Notes under the pieces: generated by a model | Seen by the model: the letters and a program-made list of their open reading frames with translations, nothing else | Told to the model about the DNA's origin: nothing | The model's database searches: none | Shown here: one piece after another, positions 15,028 to 23,384 of the stretch | Position numbering within the stretch: the first letter of the stretch is position 1 | Layout of the letters: each line of letters opens with the position of its first letter | Translations under genes and position numbers: made by a program | Source of the DNA: Candidatus Dojkabacteria bacterium | GTDB taxonomy: Bacteria; Patescibacteriota; Dojkabacteria; SC72; JAHDCA01 | NCBI GenBank assembly: GCA_020630115.1 | Contig: JAHDCA010000001.1 | Coordinates: forward strand, 1-25,619 | DNA length: 25,619 nucleotides | Reading direction: 5' to 3'

Positions 15028-15501
15028 TTACCACTTAAAGTGAGCAAATGCTTTATTAGCTTCTGCCATTCTCTCAACTTCCTCTTTCTTCTTAACCGCT
15101 TCTCCTTCACCGTTGAAAGCTGCAAGTAATTCGTTCTTTAGTAATGTTGCGAAAGACTTACCTTTCTTCTTTCTTACGATATCACATAACCATCGGATTA
15201 CTAAAGTTTCTTGCCTAACTGGGTTGACTGGAACTGGTACCTGGTAGTTTGCACCACCGATCCTTCTAGCTTTGATCTCCATACCTGGTCTGATGTTATC
15301 AAAGACTACAGATAAGAACTCGAGCTCTTTTCCAACCATCTTAGCTTCAGCTGCTCCTGTTTCTAAAGCTTCGTAAAATACTTTCTGAGCTACGGTTTTT
15401 TTACCGTGAAGCATGATTTTGTTTACAAACCTAGTAATAACAGTATTTCCGTATCTTGGGTCTGGCGCGGGTTTTCTATGTTTTGCTCTTTTACCTCTCA
15501 T
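15028..15501 (-). CDS. rpsG: 30S ribosomal protein uS7
   Basis: uS7 nucleates assembly of the 30S head and contacts the E and P sites. The 157-residue length is normal. The amino-terminal MRGKRAKHRKPAPDPRYGN block, NKIMLHGKKTVAQK, the GGANYQVPVPVNPVR hairpin region and the carboxy-terminal EVERMAEANKAFAHFKW are all clear. It follows rpsL by 17 nt in the same transcript. The gap is A/T-rich without a Shine-Dalgarno sequence. fusA and tuf, which usually follow rpsG, are absent; the terminator comes 31 nt after the stop. Confidence 0.97.
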   Translation of the reverse strand: MRGKRAKHRKPAPDPRYGNTVITRFVNKIMLHGKKTVAQKVFYEALETGAAEAKMVGKELEFLSVVFDNIRPGMEIKARRIGGANYQVPVPVNPVRQETLVIRWLCDIVRKKKGKSFATLLKNELLAAFNGEGEAVKKKEEVERMAEANKAFAHFKW

Positions 15502-15518
15502 TAATTACTAGTTTTAAA

Positions 15519-15932
15519 TTAATCGCTACTTCGCTTAGCTCCGTATTTTGACCTACCTTGTTTTCTTCCTTCAACTGCAGCACAATCGTACTTACCTCTA
15601 ACTACGATGTATCTTACACCTGGAAGGTCTCTCTTTTTACCACCTTTCAAGAGCACAACAGAGTGCTCTTGAAGGTTATGACTTTCTCCTGGAATATAAG
15701 CGTTAACTTGTCTTCCATTTGAAAGTCTAACTCTTGCAATCTTACGTAAAGCAGAGTTAGGTTTTTTAGGTGTTACAGTCATTACTTGAACACATACTCC
15801 TCTTTTGAAAGGATTGCTTGCAAGCGAGTAAGTATTCTTAAGAGAATTGTAGTTAGTCTTCATAGACTTTCTACTAATCGCCCTTGTCTTACTTCTTCTT
15901 GGTTTTCTTATCAATTGGTTTATTGTTGGCAT
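15519..15932 (-). CDS. rpsL: 30S ribosomal protein uS12
   Basis: uS12 sits at the decoding centre and influences translational accuracy and streptomycin binding. The 137-residue protein keeps TPKKPNSALRK, including the lysine equivalent to E. coli Lys42, and the DLPGVRY loop. In the 85-88 segment (E. coli numbering) the usual Arg-Val-Lys-Asp reads Lys-Lys-Arg-Asp: Arg101 here replaces Lys87, and Asp102 matches the aspartate methylthiolated by RimO. Arg at position 87 is a known streptomycin-resistance substitution. The start is the canonical family amino terminus (MPTINQLIRKPR). It is the first gene of an rpsL-rpsG transcript with its own promoter at the end of rpoC. Confidence 0.97.
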   Translation of the reverse strand: MPTINQLIRKPRRSKTRAISRKSMKTNYNSLKNTYSLASNPFKRGVCVQVMTVTPKKPNSALRKIARVRLSNGRQVNAYIPGESHNLQEHSVVLLKGGKKRDLPGVRYIVVRGKYDCAAVEGRKQGRSKYGAKRSSD

Positions 15933-15941
15933 ATCTTCGTG

Positions 15942-15969
15942 ATTATATATTATTAGTAGATTTAGTCAA
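15942..15969 (-). promoter_or_regulatory. Promoter of rpsL-rpsG, probably leaderless
   Basis: On the minus strand TTGACT (15969-15964) overlaps the last codons of rpoC. It is followed after 16 nt by a perfect TATAAT (15947-15942), which ends 9 nt before ATG 15932. This is the best consensus promoter in the window. It lets the ribosomal protein genes be transcribed apart from rpoBC. Confidence 0.75.
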
Positions 15970-18900
15970 TTGAAATTTCCTCTAAATCGTTGATATCCGC
16001 GATGTTTGCTTCAGCTCCAGCAGGGATCTTTCTACCAATCATCACATTTTCCTTCATACCTCTTAGATAGTCAACTTTACCTACGATAGCCGCTTCAGTA
16101 AGCACTCTTACCTGCTCCTGGAATGACATCGCTGATAAGAAACTGTCAGTCTTAATCGCTGCTGCTTTAATACCTATCAATTTAGGCTCAACATGAACTA
16201 AGTTTCTCTCTTCTTTTCTTAAGAGTTCATTAACTGCATCTGTGATGTATCTGTTTACAAGTGAACCAACTAAGTACTTAGTTGTGTCTCCTGAGTCAAC
16301 TACCATACCCATTCGAGCCATCTGCCTTGCGATAACCTCAACGTGGATATTGTCGATTGAAACACCTTGTTCATAAAACACTTTCTGAACCTCAGTAACG
16401 ATGTAATCTTGTGCCTTCTCGATTCCTGCAACCTCTGCAAGCTTCTTTGGATCTAATGATCCTTCTGAAAGAGCATCTCCAATCTCAACCTCTTGTCCTT
16501 CTGTAACTACAACTCCAACACCTGGAATTATAGTTTCAGCTACTTCAGCATCAACTGAACCATTTAAAGTGATCATCCCCATATCTACTCGAACAGTTCC
16601 TTTAGCAGGCGATGTTCTTTCAACTTCGTTTTGATCTATAAACAATACTGTCCCGATATCAACTGAGTCACCATCCTCTACAGCAACTTTCTTAGCTCCT
16701 GCAGTTGCATAATTTTCTCTAATTACCCTCTTACCCTTAACTACAACGATATTAGACCCATCATCCATTGATTCAATGTGTACTTGACCATTTACCTTAG
16801 AAAATGCACCTACGAATTTTGGAGTTCGAGCTTCGAATACCTCTTCAATCCTAGGAAGACCTTGTGTAATGTCGACTTTAAGAGCACCACCAAAGTGAAA
16901 TGTTCTCATCGTCATCTGAGTTGAAGGTTCACCAATTGATTGAGCTGCAATAATTCCTACTGCTCTACCCATCTCAACTTCCTTACCTTGCTCAATATTG
17001 TGTCCATAACACTTTCTACAAATACCTATTGGCGCCTTACAGAACATTGGAGTTCTTGCAAACACGTCATTGATAGTTTCATCAGCTTCGATCAGTTTCG
17101 AAGCCTCAGCCTCTATTGCAGTGCCTTTAGCGACAATTATTTCACCATTCACACCTACAACATCTTGTTGTGCAGTTCTTCCGTAAACAGTTTTAGCAAA
17201 ACTAATTCTCCTAACATCATTTCTAGATAATTTGTATCCTTCTCCATCATACCCACAATCTTCACTTCGGATGATAACACTGTGTCCAACATCACAAAGC
17301 TTTCTTGTTAGATACCCAGAGTTAGCAGTCCTCAATGCAGTATCAGCTACACCTTTACGACCACCACTTGAAGCTACAAAGTATTCAAATGAGTTAAGAC
17401 CATCTCTATAGTTACCCTTAATAGGAAGAGGAATCCATTGACCTGAAGAGTTTCTAACAAGACCTTTTATCGAAATAATCTGCCTTGTTTGAATCTTACC
17501 TCCGTTAGCTTTAGATTCAACCATTTCATAGATTGAATTGTTCTTATCAAGACCTTCCCAAGCTTCCTCAGCGATCTGATCAGTAAAATCAGACCACATG
17601 TTTGTAGAAATCCTTTTCTTTTCAGCATCTGTAATAAGCCCTTGTAGGTAATTTTCCTGAAGTTGCTCATCTTTAGACTCTATCTCTGCAATTTTAGATT
17701 TAAGATCGATATCGATAGCAGCATCTTCCATAGCAAATGAGAATCCAAGATCACCTGAATACTTAAATCCTAAGTATTTAAGATCATCTAGAAGTTGAAC
17801 CATTCGGTCTTCACCGTAATTATTTCTAGTTTCCTTAATAATTTCTGAGATATCATCATTACTAATTCTCTTATTAATAAATCCGTAACCTTCTGGCAAG
17901 ATATTGTTAAAGAGAACTCGTCCAGCTGATGTATCAATAAATTCACCTTCTTCCCTTAGCCTGATCTGAGTATTCGCGCTAACAATTCCTCTTTGGAATG
18001 CTTTAACTGCTTCAGATCTGTTACCAAAGATTTTTGGATTATCAGCCTCGTCCATATCAGTTACCATGAAGTAACCAAGAAGCATGTCCTTTGCAGGCTC
18101 AGCTAGGATAGATCCATTTGAGATATTAATAACATTTTTGCTAGACAACATGCTTGTTGAACCTTCCTCAACTGAGTCATCAGAAAGCAACAAGTGAACA
18201 GCCATCTGGTCTCCATCGAAGTCAGCGTTGTATGCTTTACATACAAGTGGGTGAATACGAATTGCATCACCTTCTACTAGAACAGGGAAGAACGATTGGA
18301 TCGAATATTTGTGAAGAGTCGGAGCCCTATTAAGCATAACAGGTCTAGTTTTAATGATATCTTCAACAGCATCCCAGATCCTTTTATCCATCTGCTCGAT
18401 CATGTCTTTTGCAATTTTGATATTTGGTGCAATCTCTCTATCGATCAATTCAAATATGATAAATGGCTTGTACATCTCAACAGCCATATGTTTTGGAAGA
18501 CCACATTGAGTAATCTTCAATTGAGCATCACCAATAATTACAGCACGACCTGAGTAGTCAACACGCTTACCCAAAAGGTTTCTTCTGAAGATACCTTTCT
18601 TACCTCTTAGTTCATCAGTTAATGATCTGTAAGGTAACTTTTTAGAGTTAAGCATTGCTTTACTTGGTCTGTGACTGTTATCGATTAGAGCATCAACAGA
18701 TTCTTGAAGCATTCTCTTTTCATTTCTCAAGATAACATCTGGAGCTTGAATTGAGATTAATCTCTTTAAACGATTATTTCTATTAATAATCCTTCTATAA
18801 AGATCGTTAAGGTCAGAAGTTGCGAATTTACCACCTGATAGAGCAATAATTGGTCTTAGTTCTGGAGGTAAAACCGGAATCTTCTTAAGAATCATCCAAT

Positions 18901-19870
18901 TTGGATCTACATCATTTTTCAAGAAACCTTGAAGATACTTCAACCTTCTGATCATAGTATTCTTCTTAGTCTTTGACTTTTCAACCCTAACTTGGCTTGT
19001 AAGAGCCTTAACTTCAGAACTTAAGTCTAACTGAGCCAGAAGCTCTTGAATCGCTTCAGCACCCATCTTAGCCTCAAAGAAGATTACTCCACGGTCTTCT
19101 AGATCAACGTATTCATCCTCAGTAAGGATAGAACCTACAGTCACATCAGTAACCAACTTAGTTAATCTTGCATAGAATCCATCAAGTTCCTCCTCTTGCT
19201 CAGCAAAGTCTTTTCGAATCTTTGCAAGAGTTTGCTTCTTCTTATGGTCAATTTGACTAGTTTTGAAGTTTTTAGCTTCTTTTTTATCAGAATCAACTTC
19301 CTTCAATTTATCTTTGAATTCTGTTTCAACTTCAGCAAGCTCTTCATCCATCTGCTGTGTAAGAGATTTACGATCTTCATTTTGAGCTTCCTTTAGCTTG
19401 TTAAGCATTGATTCTCTCTGGTCATCTTCAATTGAAGTAACCATGTAACGAGTGTAATAAATAACTGCTAGAAGTTTCTTTTGTGGCATATCTAATGTCA
19501 TAGATAGCTTACTTGGAATACTGTAAGCAAACCAAAGATGTGTTACAGGAACTGAAAGATCGATATGACCCATTCTTTCCCTTCTCACTTCTTTCCTAGT
19601 CACTTCTACACCACATTTATCACAAACAAGACCTTTATATCTGATCTTCTTGTATTTACCACAATGGCACTCGTAATTCTTTGTAGGACCAAAGATTTTT
19701 TCACACATAAGCCCATCAGTTTCCGACCTAAATGTTCGGTAATTGATAGTCTCAGCTTTTGTAACTTCTCCAAAAGACCATTCTTCAATGTCCTCAGGTG
19801 AAGCTAGTGTAAGTTTGATCGCGTCAAACTCTGACACAAAAATGTCTTTATAGTTCTTCGTGTTCTTCAT
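15962..19870 (-). CDS. rpoC: DNA-directed RNA polymerase subunit beta'
   Basis: The largest RNA polymerase subunit forms the clamp and active site. The 1302 residues show zinc site 1 (Cys68, Cys70, Cys83, Cys86), the catalytic motif NADFDGD at 548-554 with Asp550, Asp552 and Asp554 binding Mg, and the second zinc site (EDCG, then FCKAPIGICRKCYG). The trigger-loop segment MRTFHFGGA and ITQGLPRIEEVFEAR follow. There is no large trigger-loop insertion. About 90 highly charged coiled-coil residues (about 150-245) are inserted in the clamp before LTEDEYVDLE; a similarly placed insertion is known in actinobacterial beta'. The start is ATG 19870, preceded by GAGGAGG at 9 nt, not the in-frame TTG at 19888 that lies inside this sequence. 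It overlaps rpoB by 23 nt. Confidence 0.98.
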   Translation of the reverse strand: MKNTKNYKDIFVSEFDAIKLTLASPEDIEEWSFGEVTKAETINYRTFRSETDGLMCEKIFGPTKNYECHCGKYKKIRYKGLVCDKCGVEVTRKEVRRERMGHIDLSVPVTHLWFAYSIPSKLSMTLDMPQKKLLAVIYYTRYMVTSIEDDQRESMLNKLKEAQNEDRKSLTQQMDEELAEVETEFKDKLKEVDSDKKEAKNFKTSQIDHKKKQTLAKIRKDFAEQEEELDGFYARLTKLVTDVTVGSILTEDEYVDLEDRGVIFFEAKMGAEAIQELLAQLDLSSEVKALTSQVRVEKSKTKKNTMIRRLKYLQGFLKNDVDPNWMILKKIPVLPPELRPIIALSGGKFATSDLNDLYRRIINRNNRLKRLISIQAPDVILRNEKRMLQESVDALIDNSHRPSKAMLNSKKLPYRSLTDELRGKKGIFRRNLLGKRVDYSGRAVIIGDAQLKITQCGLPKHMAVEMYKPFIIFELIDREIAPNIKIAKDMIEQMDKRIWDAVEDIIKTRPVMLNRAPTLHKYSIQSFFPVLVEGDAIRIHPLVCKAYNADFDGDQMAVHLLLSDDSVEEGSTSMLSSKNVINISNGSILAEPAKDMLLGYFMVTDMDEADNPKIFGNRSEAVKAFQRGIVSANTQIRLREEGEFIDTSAGRVLFNNILPEGYGFINKRISNDDISEIIKETRNNYGEDRMVQLLDDLKYLGFKYSGDLGFSFAMEDAAIDIDLKSKIAEIESKDEQLQENYLQGLITDAEKKRISTNMWSDFTDQIAEEAWEGLDKNNSIYEMVESKANGGKIQTRQIISIKGLVRNSSGQWIPLPIKGNYRDGLNSFEYFVASSGGRKGVADTALRTANSGYLTRKLCDVGHSVIIRSEDCGYDGEGYKLSRNDVRRISFAKTVYGRTAQQDVVGVNGEIIVAKGTAIEAEASKLIEADETINDVFARTPMFCKAPIGICRKCYGHNIEQGKEVEMGRAVGIIAAQSIGEPSTQMTMRTFHFGGALKVDITQGLPRIEEVFEARTPKFVGAFSKVNGQVHIESMDDGSNIVVVKGKRVIRENYATAGAKKVAVEDGDSVDIGTVLFIDQNEVERTSPAKGTVRVDMGMITLNGSVDAEVAETIIPGVGVVVTEGQEVEIGDALSEGSLDPKKLAEVAGIEKAQDYIVTEVQKVFYEQGVSIDNIHVEVIARQMARMGMVVDSGDTTKYLVGSLVNRYITDAVNELLRKEERNLVHVEPKLIGIKAAAIKTDSFLSAMSFQEQVRVLTEAAIVGKVDYLRGMKENVMIGRKIPAGAEANIADINDLEEISID

Positions 19871-22800
19871 AGACTTCTTCCTCCTCAACGAGTTCGTTTG
19901 AAATTAAATCAATCTTAAGCCCCAATGCATTTAGCTCTTTTACAAGAACTTTGAATGATTCTGGAACATTTACTCCTTCAATCTTTTCACCATGAATGAT
20001 AGCTTTATACGCATCAGCTCTTCCTTTTACGTCGTCTGACTTGATTGTAAGCATCTCTTGCAGAGTACTTGGAACACCATGTGCTTCAAGTGCCCACACC
20101 TCCATCTCTCCGAATCTCTGACCACCAAATTGAGCTTTACCTCCAAGTGGCTGTTGAGTTACTAGAGTGTATGGTCCTGTAGATCTTGAGTGTACCTTCT
20201 CACCAGCGATATGCTTTAGCTTAAGAACGTATTTCATACCTACAGTCACCGGTCTTGGGAATTTTTCACCTGTTCTACCATCCCATAGGTCAACTTTTTG
20301 TAGCATTTCCAATCCTTTTTCCTTCATCTGATCTTCGATCCATGATGTATCAATCTCATCAAATGATGGGATCGCAAATTTCTCATCTAACAGAGACGCC
20401 CAGAGTCCGTAGTGGACTTCCATCGCTTGTCCCATGTTCATCCTCTTAATGAAAGCAGGAGTCAAGATAATATCAACTGGTTTACCATCAGCTGTGAAAG
20501 GCATGTCCTCTACAGGTCTGATAGATGCGATTGTATTTTTATCTCCATGTCTTCCTGAGATTTTGTCTCCGTAGTTAATTTTTTTAGTATTTGCTACCCA
20601 AACTTTAACCTGCTTAAGAACCCCTGGTGGTAGCTTGTCACCTTCTTCCGTTGAAAGAAGCTGAGTCTTAATAACAATACCTTTATCACCATGAGGAACT
20701 CGGTTTGAGTTATCTCGAATATCAGAAGCACTCTCTCCAAAGATTGCTCTTAGAAGTTTTTCCTCTGCAGTCAAATCTTGCTTTCCTCTTGGTGCAACAA
20801 TACCTGTAAGGATATCACCAGAAACAACTTTCTGACCAACTCTTACCATACCAGCTACATCAAGTTTCTTTAGAACATCCTCACTTACATGTGGAATATC
20901 AGCAGTTAAGATCTCTGGACCAAGTTCAGTATCTCGTAGATCAGCTGTGTATTCCTTAATGTGAATTGAAGTCAATAGGTCTTCCTTAACAATCCTCTCA
21001 GAGATAATAACGGAGTCCTCGTAGTTATAACCTTCGTAGAACATCAATGCTGCTCTTAGGTTGATACCAACTGCAAGCTCACCATTCTCCATTGAAGGAC
21101 CATCAACTAGTACTTGACCCTTCTTGAATTTTTGACCCATATCAACAACAGGTCTTTGAGAGAAGTTAGTATCTTGATTTGATCTAAAGAATTTTACGAT
21201 CTCGTAAGTTTTAGTTCCGAGTTTCTTATACTTAACATCAATTCTCTTAGCATCTACATATTCAACAACACCATCATCTTCTGCAAATACTCCCCAACCA
21301 CTTGCTCTTGCGACACTTTCTTCCATTCCTGTACCAACGATTGGAGCCTCTTGTTTTACCAATGGTACTCCTTGTCTCTGCTGGTTAGAACCAGTCAAAG
21401 CTCTCTTAGAGTCATCATGTCCGATAAATGGAACACATGCAGCACCAACTCCTGATTGTTGAGTTGGGATCAAGTCGATATATTCTACTTGATTTACATC
21501 CTCCATAACAAAATCACCAATGTGTCTAACAGGCACTAGGTCTTCAACGATGTTTCCATCCTCATCCTGCTCTACCTGACTCATGGTAATAACCTTTGTT
21601 GCTTCAGTTGCTGCATCTAGGTATTCAATCTCGTTTGAAACGAAAGATCTTACTCTGATGTCTTTAGCCTTAGCATCTTTGATTACTTTAACCATTTTAT
21701 CATCAATCACTTCACCTGCTTTACCGATCTTCTTACCATCAACTTCAAGGTTCTCCCTAAGGATTCTTCCTTGTAGTTGCTTTGAACTGTATGTCAAAGT
21801 ACTAAGAACCTTCTTATATGGTACTTCGATAAAACCAAAGTCATTGATCCTAGCAAAAAGTGCGAGATGAGTTACAACACCGATAGATTGGGATTCAGGT
21901 GAAGTAACAGAACAGAATCTACCGTAGTGTGAATGATGAACCTCACGAATTGAGAAAGTTGCTCTCTCTTTAGTAAGTCCACCAGGTCCAGCAGCAGTAA
22001 CCCTTCTCTTATTCTCTAGCTCAGAAAGTATATTTTCCTGATCCATGAAGTGAGAAAGTGCATTAGAACCGAAGAATGACATGATAGAAGCTGAAACAGG
22101 TTTTGTACTGATAAGCATTGATGGTGTAAGCTTTGCATCTTCACCATACATAGACATCTTATCTTTGACATTCTTTTCAACTCTTCTAACACCTTGTCTT
22201 AGTTGGTCAATCAATACTTCACCAACACTTCGTACTCGTCTGTTCGAAAGATTATCAACGTCATCTGCGCTCGCAGTACCGTTGTTAACTTCAATTAGTT
22301 TCTTAATTATTAAAACAATATCATCAACAGTAAGATTTGCTTCTGGACCTTCTAAAGGATTAGTTGTTCCGAGTTTTCGGTTTAATTGGTACCTACCAAC
22401 TTTACCTAAATCAAATCTTCTATCACTGAAGAAGTGTCCTTTTACGTACTTTTCAGCACTTTCAAGAGTTACTGTTTCATCAGGTCGGATCTTATTATAG
22501 ATGTGCATTACTGCTTCCATCCTATTTCGAGTTAAGTCTCTAGCAAGAGTACTTTCGATATATCTTCTTTCTTTATGGTTATCAACATCTTTGAAAAGAT
22601 CTCTAATCTCATCGTCAGTCTCAAAACCGAAAACTCTAAGTAACTCAGTTAATAAGATCTTTGGTCTTTTCTGAACAAGTCTTACTGAGATAACATGAGT
22701 CTTACTGATCTCAAATTCGTACCACGGTCCTCTAGTTGGCATAAGTTTAGCATTGTAAACCTGTCTTCCAGGAACTGTAATACCTTTATCGTAAAGAACA

Positions 22801-23228
22801 CCTGGTGCTCTAACGATCTGGTGAGTTATAACCCTTCGGACTCCGTTAATTACGAAGTAACCGTTATCGGTCATAACTGGAACATCAGCAATGAAAATCT
22901 CCTGCTGTTTGATTTCACCAGTTTTATTATTTAAAAGTTGCGCTTTAGCGTAAAGCGGCATGTCGTAAGTCAATCCTTTTGAGACTGACTCATCTAGGCT
23001 TCGATTTACATCTCTGTACTCGAAATCTTTAAATTCAAGGGTCCACATTCTCTCCATGGAGTCCTTTACTGGGTTGATCTCATCAAAAAGTTTTTGAATA
23101 CCACCCGCAGTAAATTCCTTGAATGAATCAAGCTGTGCTTGAATAAGGTTCGGAAAATCTATAGCCGCAAAGTCGGTTGTTCCTAAGTTGACTCTGCCAG
23201 CCATATTCCTCTTTATATCTTTTGACAT
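19848..23228 (-). CDS. rpoB: DNA-directed RNA polymerase subunit beta
   Basis: This is the second large subunit of RNA polymerase. The 1126 residues make a compact beta without the large lineage-specific insertions of E. coli (1342). The lobes, the fork region FFGSNALSHFMDQ, KINYGDKISGRHGDKN with the active-site lysines and the clamp-contacting end FGEMEVWALEAHG are present. The rifampicin pocket is altered. Using M395 as E. coli M515, residues equivalent to Gln513, His526, Ser531 and Leu533 are His393, Asn406, Thr411 and Ala413. The usually invariant ETPEGPNIGL reads TSPESQSIGV. Asp516, Arg528 and Arg529 are kept. It follows a membrane protein gene after 156 bp, without the rplKAJL genes common upstream of rpoB. 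Its Glu-rich end encodes the rpoC ribosome-binding site. Confidence 0.98.
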   Translation of the reverse strand: MSKDIKRNMAGRVNLGTTDFAAIDFPNLIQAQLDSFKEFTAGGIQKLFDEINPVKDSMERMWTLEFKDFEYRDVNRSLDESVSKGLTYDMPLYAKAQLLNNKTGEIKQQEIFIADVPVMTDNGYFVINGVRRVITHQIVRAPGVLYDKGITVPGRQVYNAKLMPTRGPWYEFEISKTHVISVRLVQKRPKILLTELLRVFGFETDDEIRDLFKDVDNHKERRYIESTLARDLTRNRMEAVMHIYNKIRPDETVTLESAEKYVKGHFFSDRRFDLGKVGRYQLNRKLGTTNPLEGPEANLTVDDIVLIIKKLIEVNNGTASADDVDNLSNRRVRSVGEVLIDQLRQGVRRVEKNVKDKMSMYGEDAKLTPSMLISTKPVSASIMSFFGSNALSHFMDQENILSELENKRRVTAAGPGGLTKERATFSIREVHHSHYGRFCSVTSPESQSIGVVTHLALFARINDFGFIEVPYKKVLSTLTYSSKQLQGRILRENLEVDGKKIGKAGEVIDDKMVKVIKDAKAKDIRVRSFVSNEIEYLDAATEATKVITMSQVEQDEDGNIVEDLVPVRHIGDFVMEDVNQVEYIDLIPTQQSGVGAACVPFIGHDDSKRALTGSNQQRQGVPLVKQEAPIVGTGMEESVARASGWGVFAEDDGVVEYVDAKRIDVKYKKLGTKTYEIVKFFRSNQDTNFSQRPVVDMGQKFKKGQVLVDGPSMENGELAVGINLRAALMFYEGYNYEDSVIISERIVKEDLLTSIHIKEYTADLRDTELGPEILTADIPHVSEDVLKKLDVAGMVRVGQKVVSGDILTGIVAPRGKQDLTAEEKLLRAIFGESASDIRDNSNRVPHGDKGIVIKTQLLSTEEGDKLPPGVLKQVKVWVANTKKINYGDKISGRHGDKNTIASIRPVEDMPFTADGKPVDIILTPAFIKRMNMGQAMEVHYGLWASLLDEKFAIPSFDEIDTSWIEDQMKEKGLEMLQKVDLWDGRTGEKFPRPVTVGMKYVLKLKHIAGEKVHSRSTGPYTLVTQQPLGGKAQFGGQRFGEMEVWALEAHGVPSTLQEMLTIKSDDVKGRADAYKAIIHGEKIEGVNVPESFKVLVKELNALGLKIDLISNELVEEEEVYEEHEEL
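19880..19886 (-). promoter_or_regulatory. Strong Shine-Dalgarno site (GAGGAGG) for rpoC
   Basis: GAGGAGG lies 9 nt before ATG 19870, within the Glu-rich rpoB terminus. It fixes the rpoC start and is the clearest Shine-Dalgarno match I found near any start codon in the window. Confidence 0.75.
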
Positions 23229-23249
23229 ATTGAGAAACTGTAAATAAAA

Positions 23250-23267
23250 TTAAGCATTAATGCTTAA
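23250..23267. repeat. 18-bp perfect palindrome before rpoB
   Basis: TTAAGCATTAATGCTTAA reads the same on both strands and lies 22-39 nt upstream of the rpoB ATG, inside the predicted leader. As RNA it can form a 7-bp stem with a 4-nt loop followed by a U-rich stretch. It may be a protein-binding site, a weak attenuator or a leader structure; nothing decides between these. Confidence 0.6.
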
Positions 23268-23377
23268 GTTTTCATCAGCGACACCTACTTTTATTATCCA
23301 GCGGTTTGCCCTTAATTACTAGCTTAAATCAACATTCAAAATTGTCCATCACGACAAATTGCAGAAAGTTAACTAAG

Positions 23378-23383
23378 ATTATA
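23378..23383 (-). promoter_or_regulatory. Candidate rpoBC promoter (-10)
   Basis: A perfect TATAAT on the minus strand lies just beyond the stop of the upstream gene, with TTCCCA (4 of 6) 17 nt before it. It predicts a leader of about 140 nt, unusually long here. A second candidate, GATAAT at 23298-23293, would give about 60 nt. Confidence 0.45.
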
Positions 23384-23384
23384 C

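Noticed and set aside
19871..19888. In-frame TTG at 19888 as the rpoC start
   Set aside because: The GAGGAGG ribosome-binding site lies inside this extension and points to ATG 19870, and the extra residues would simply translate the site.
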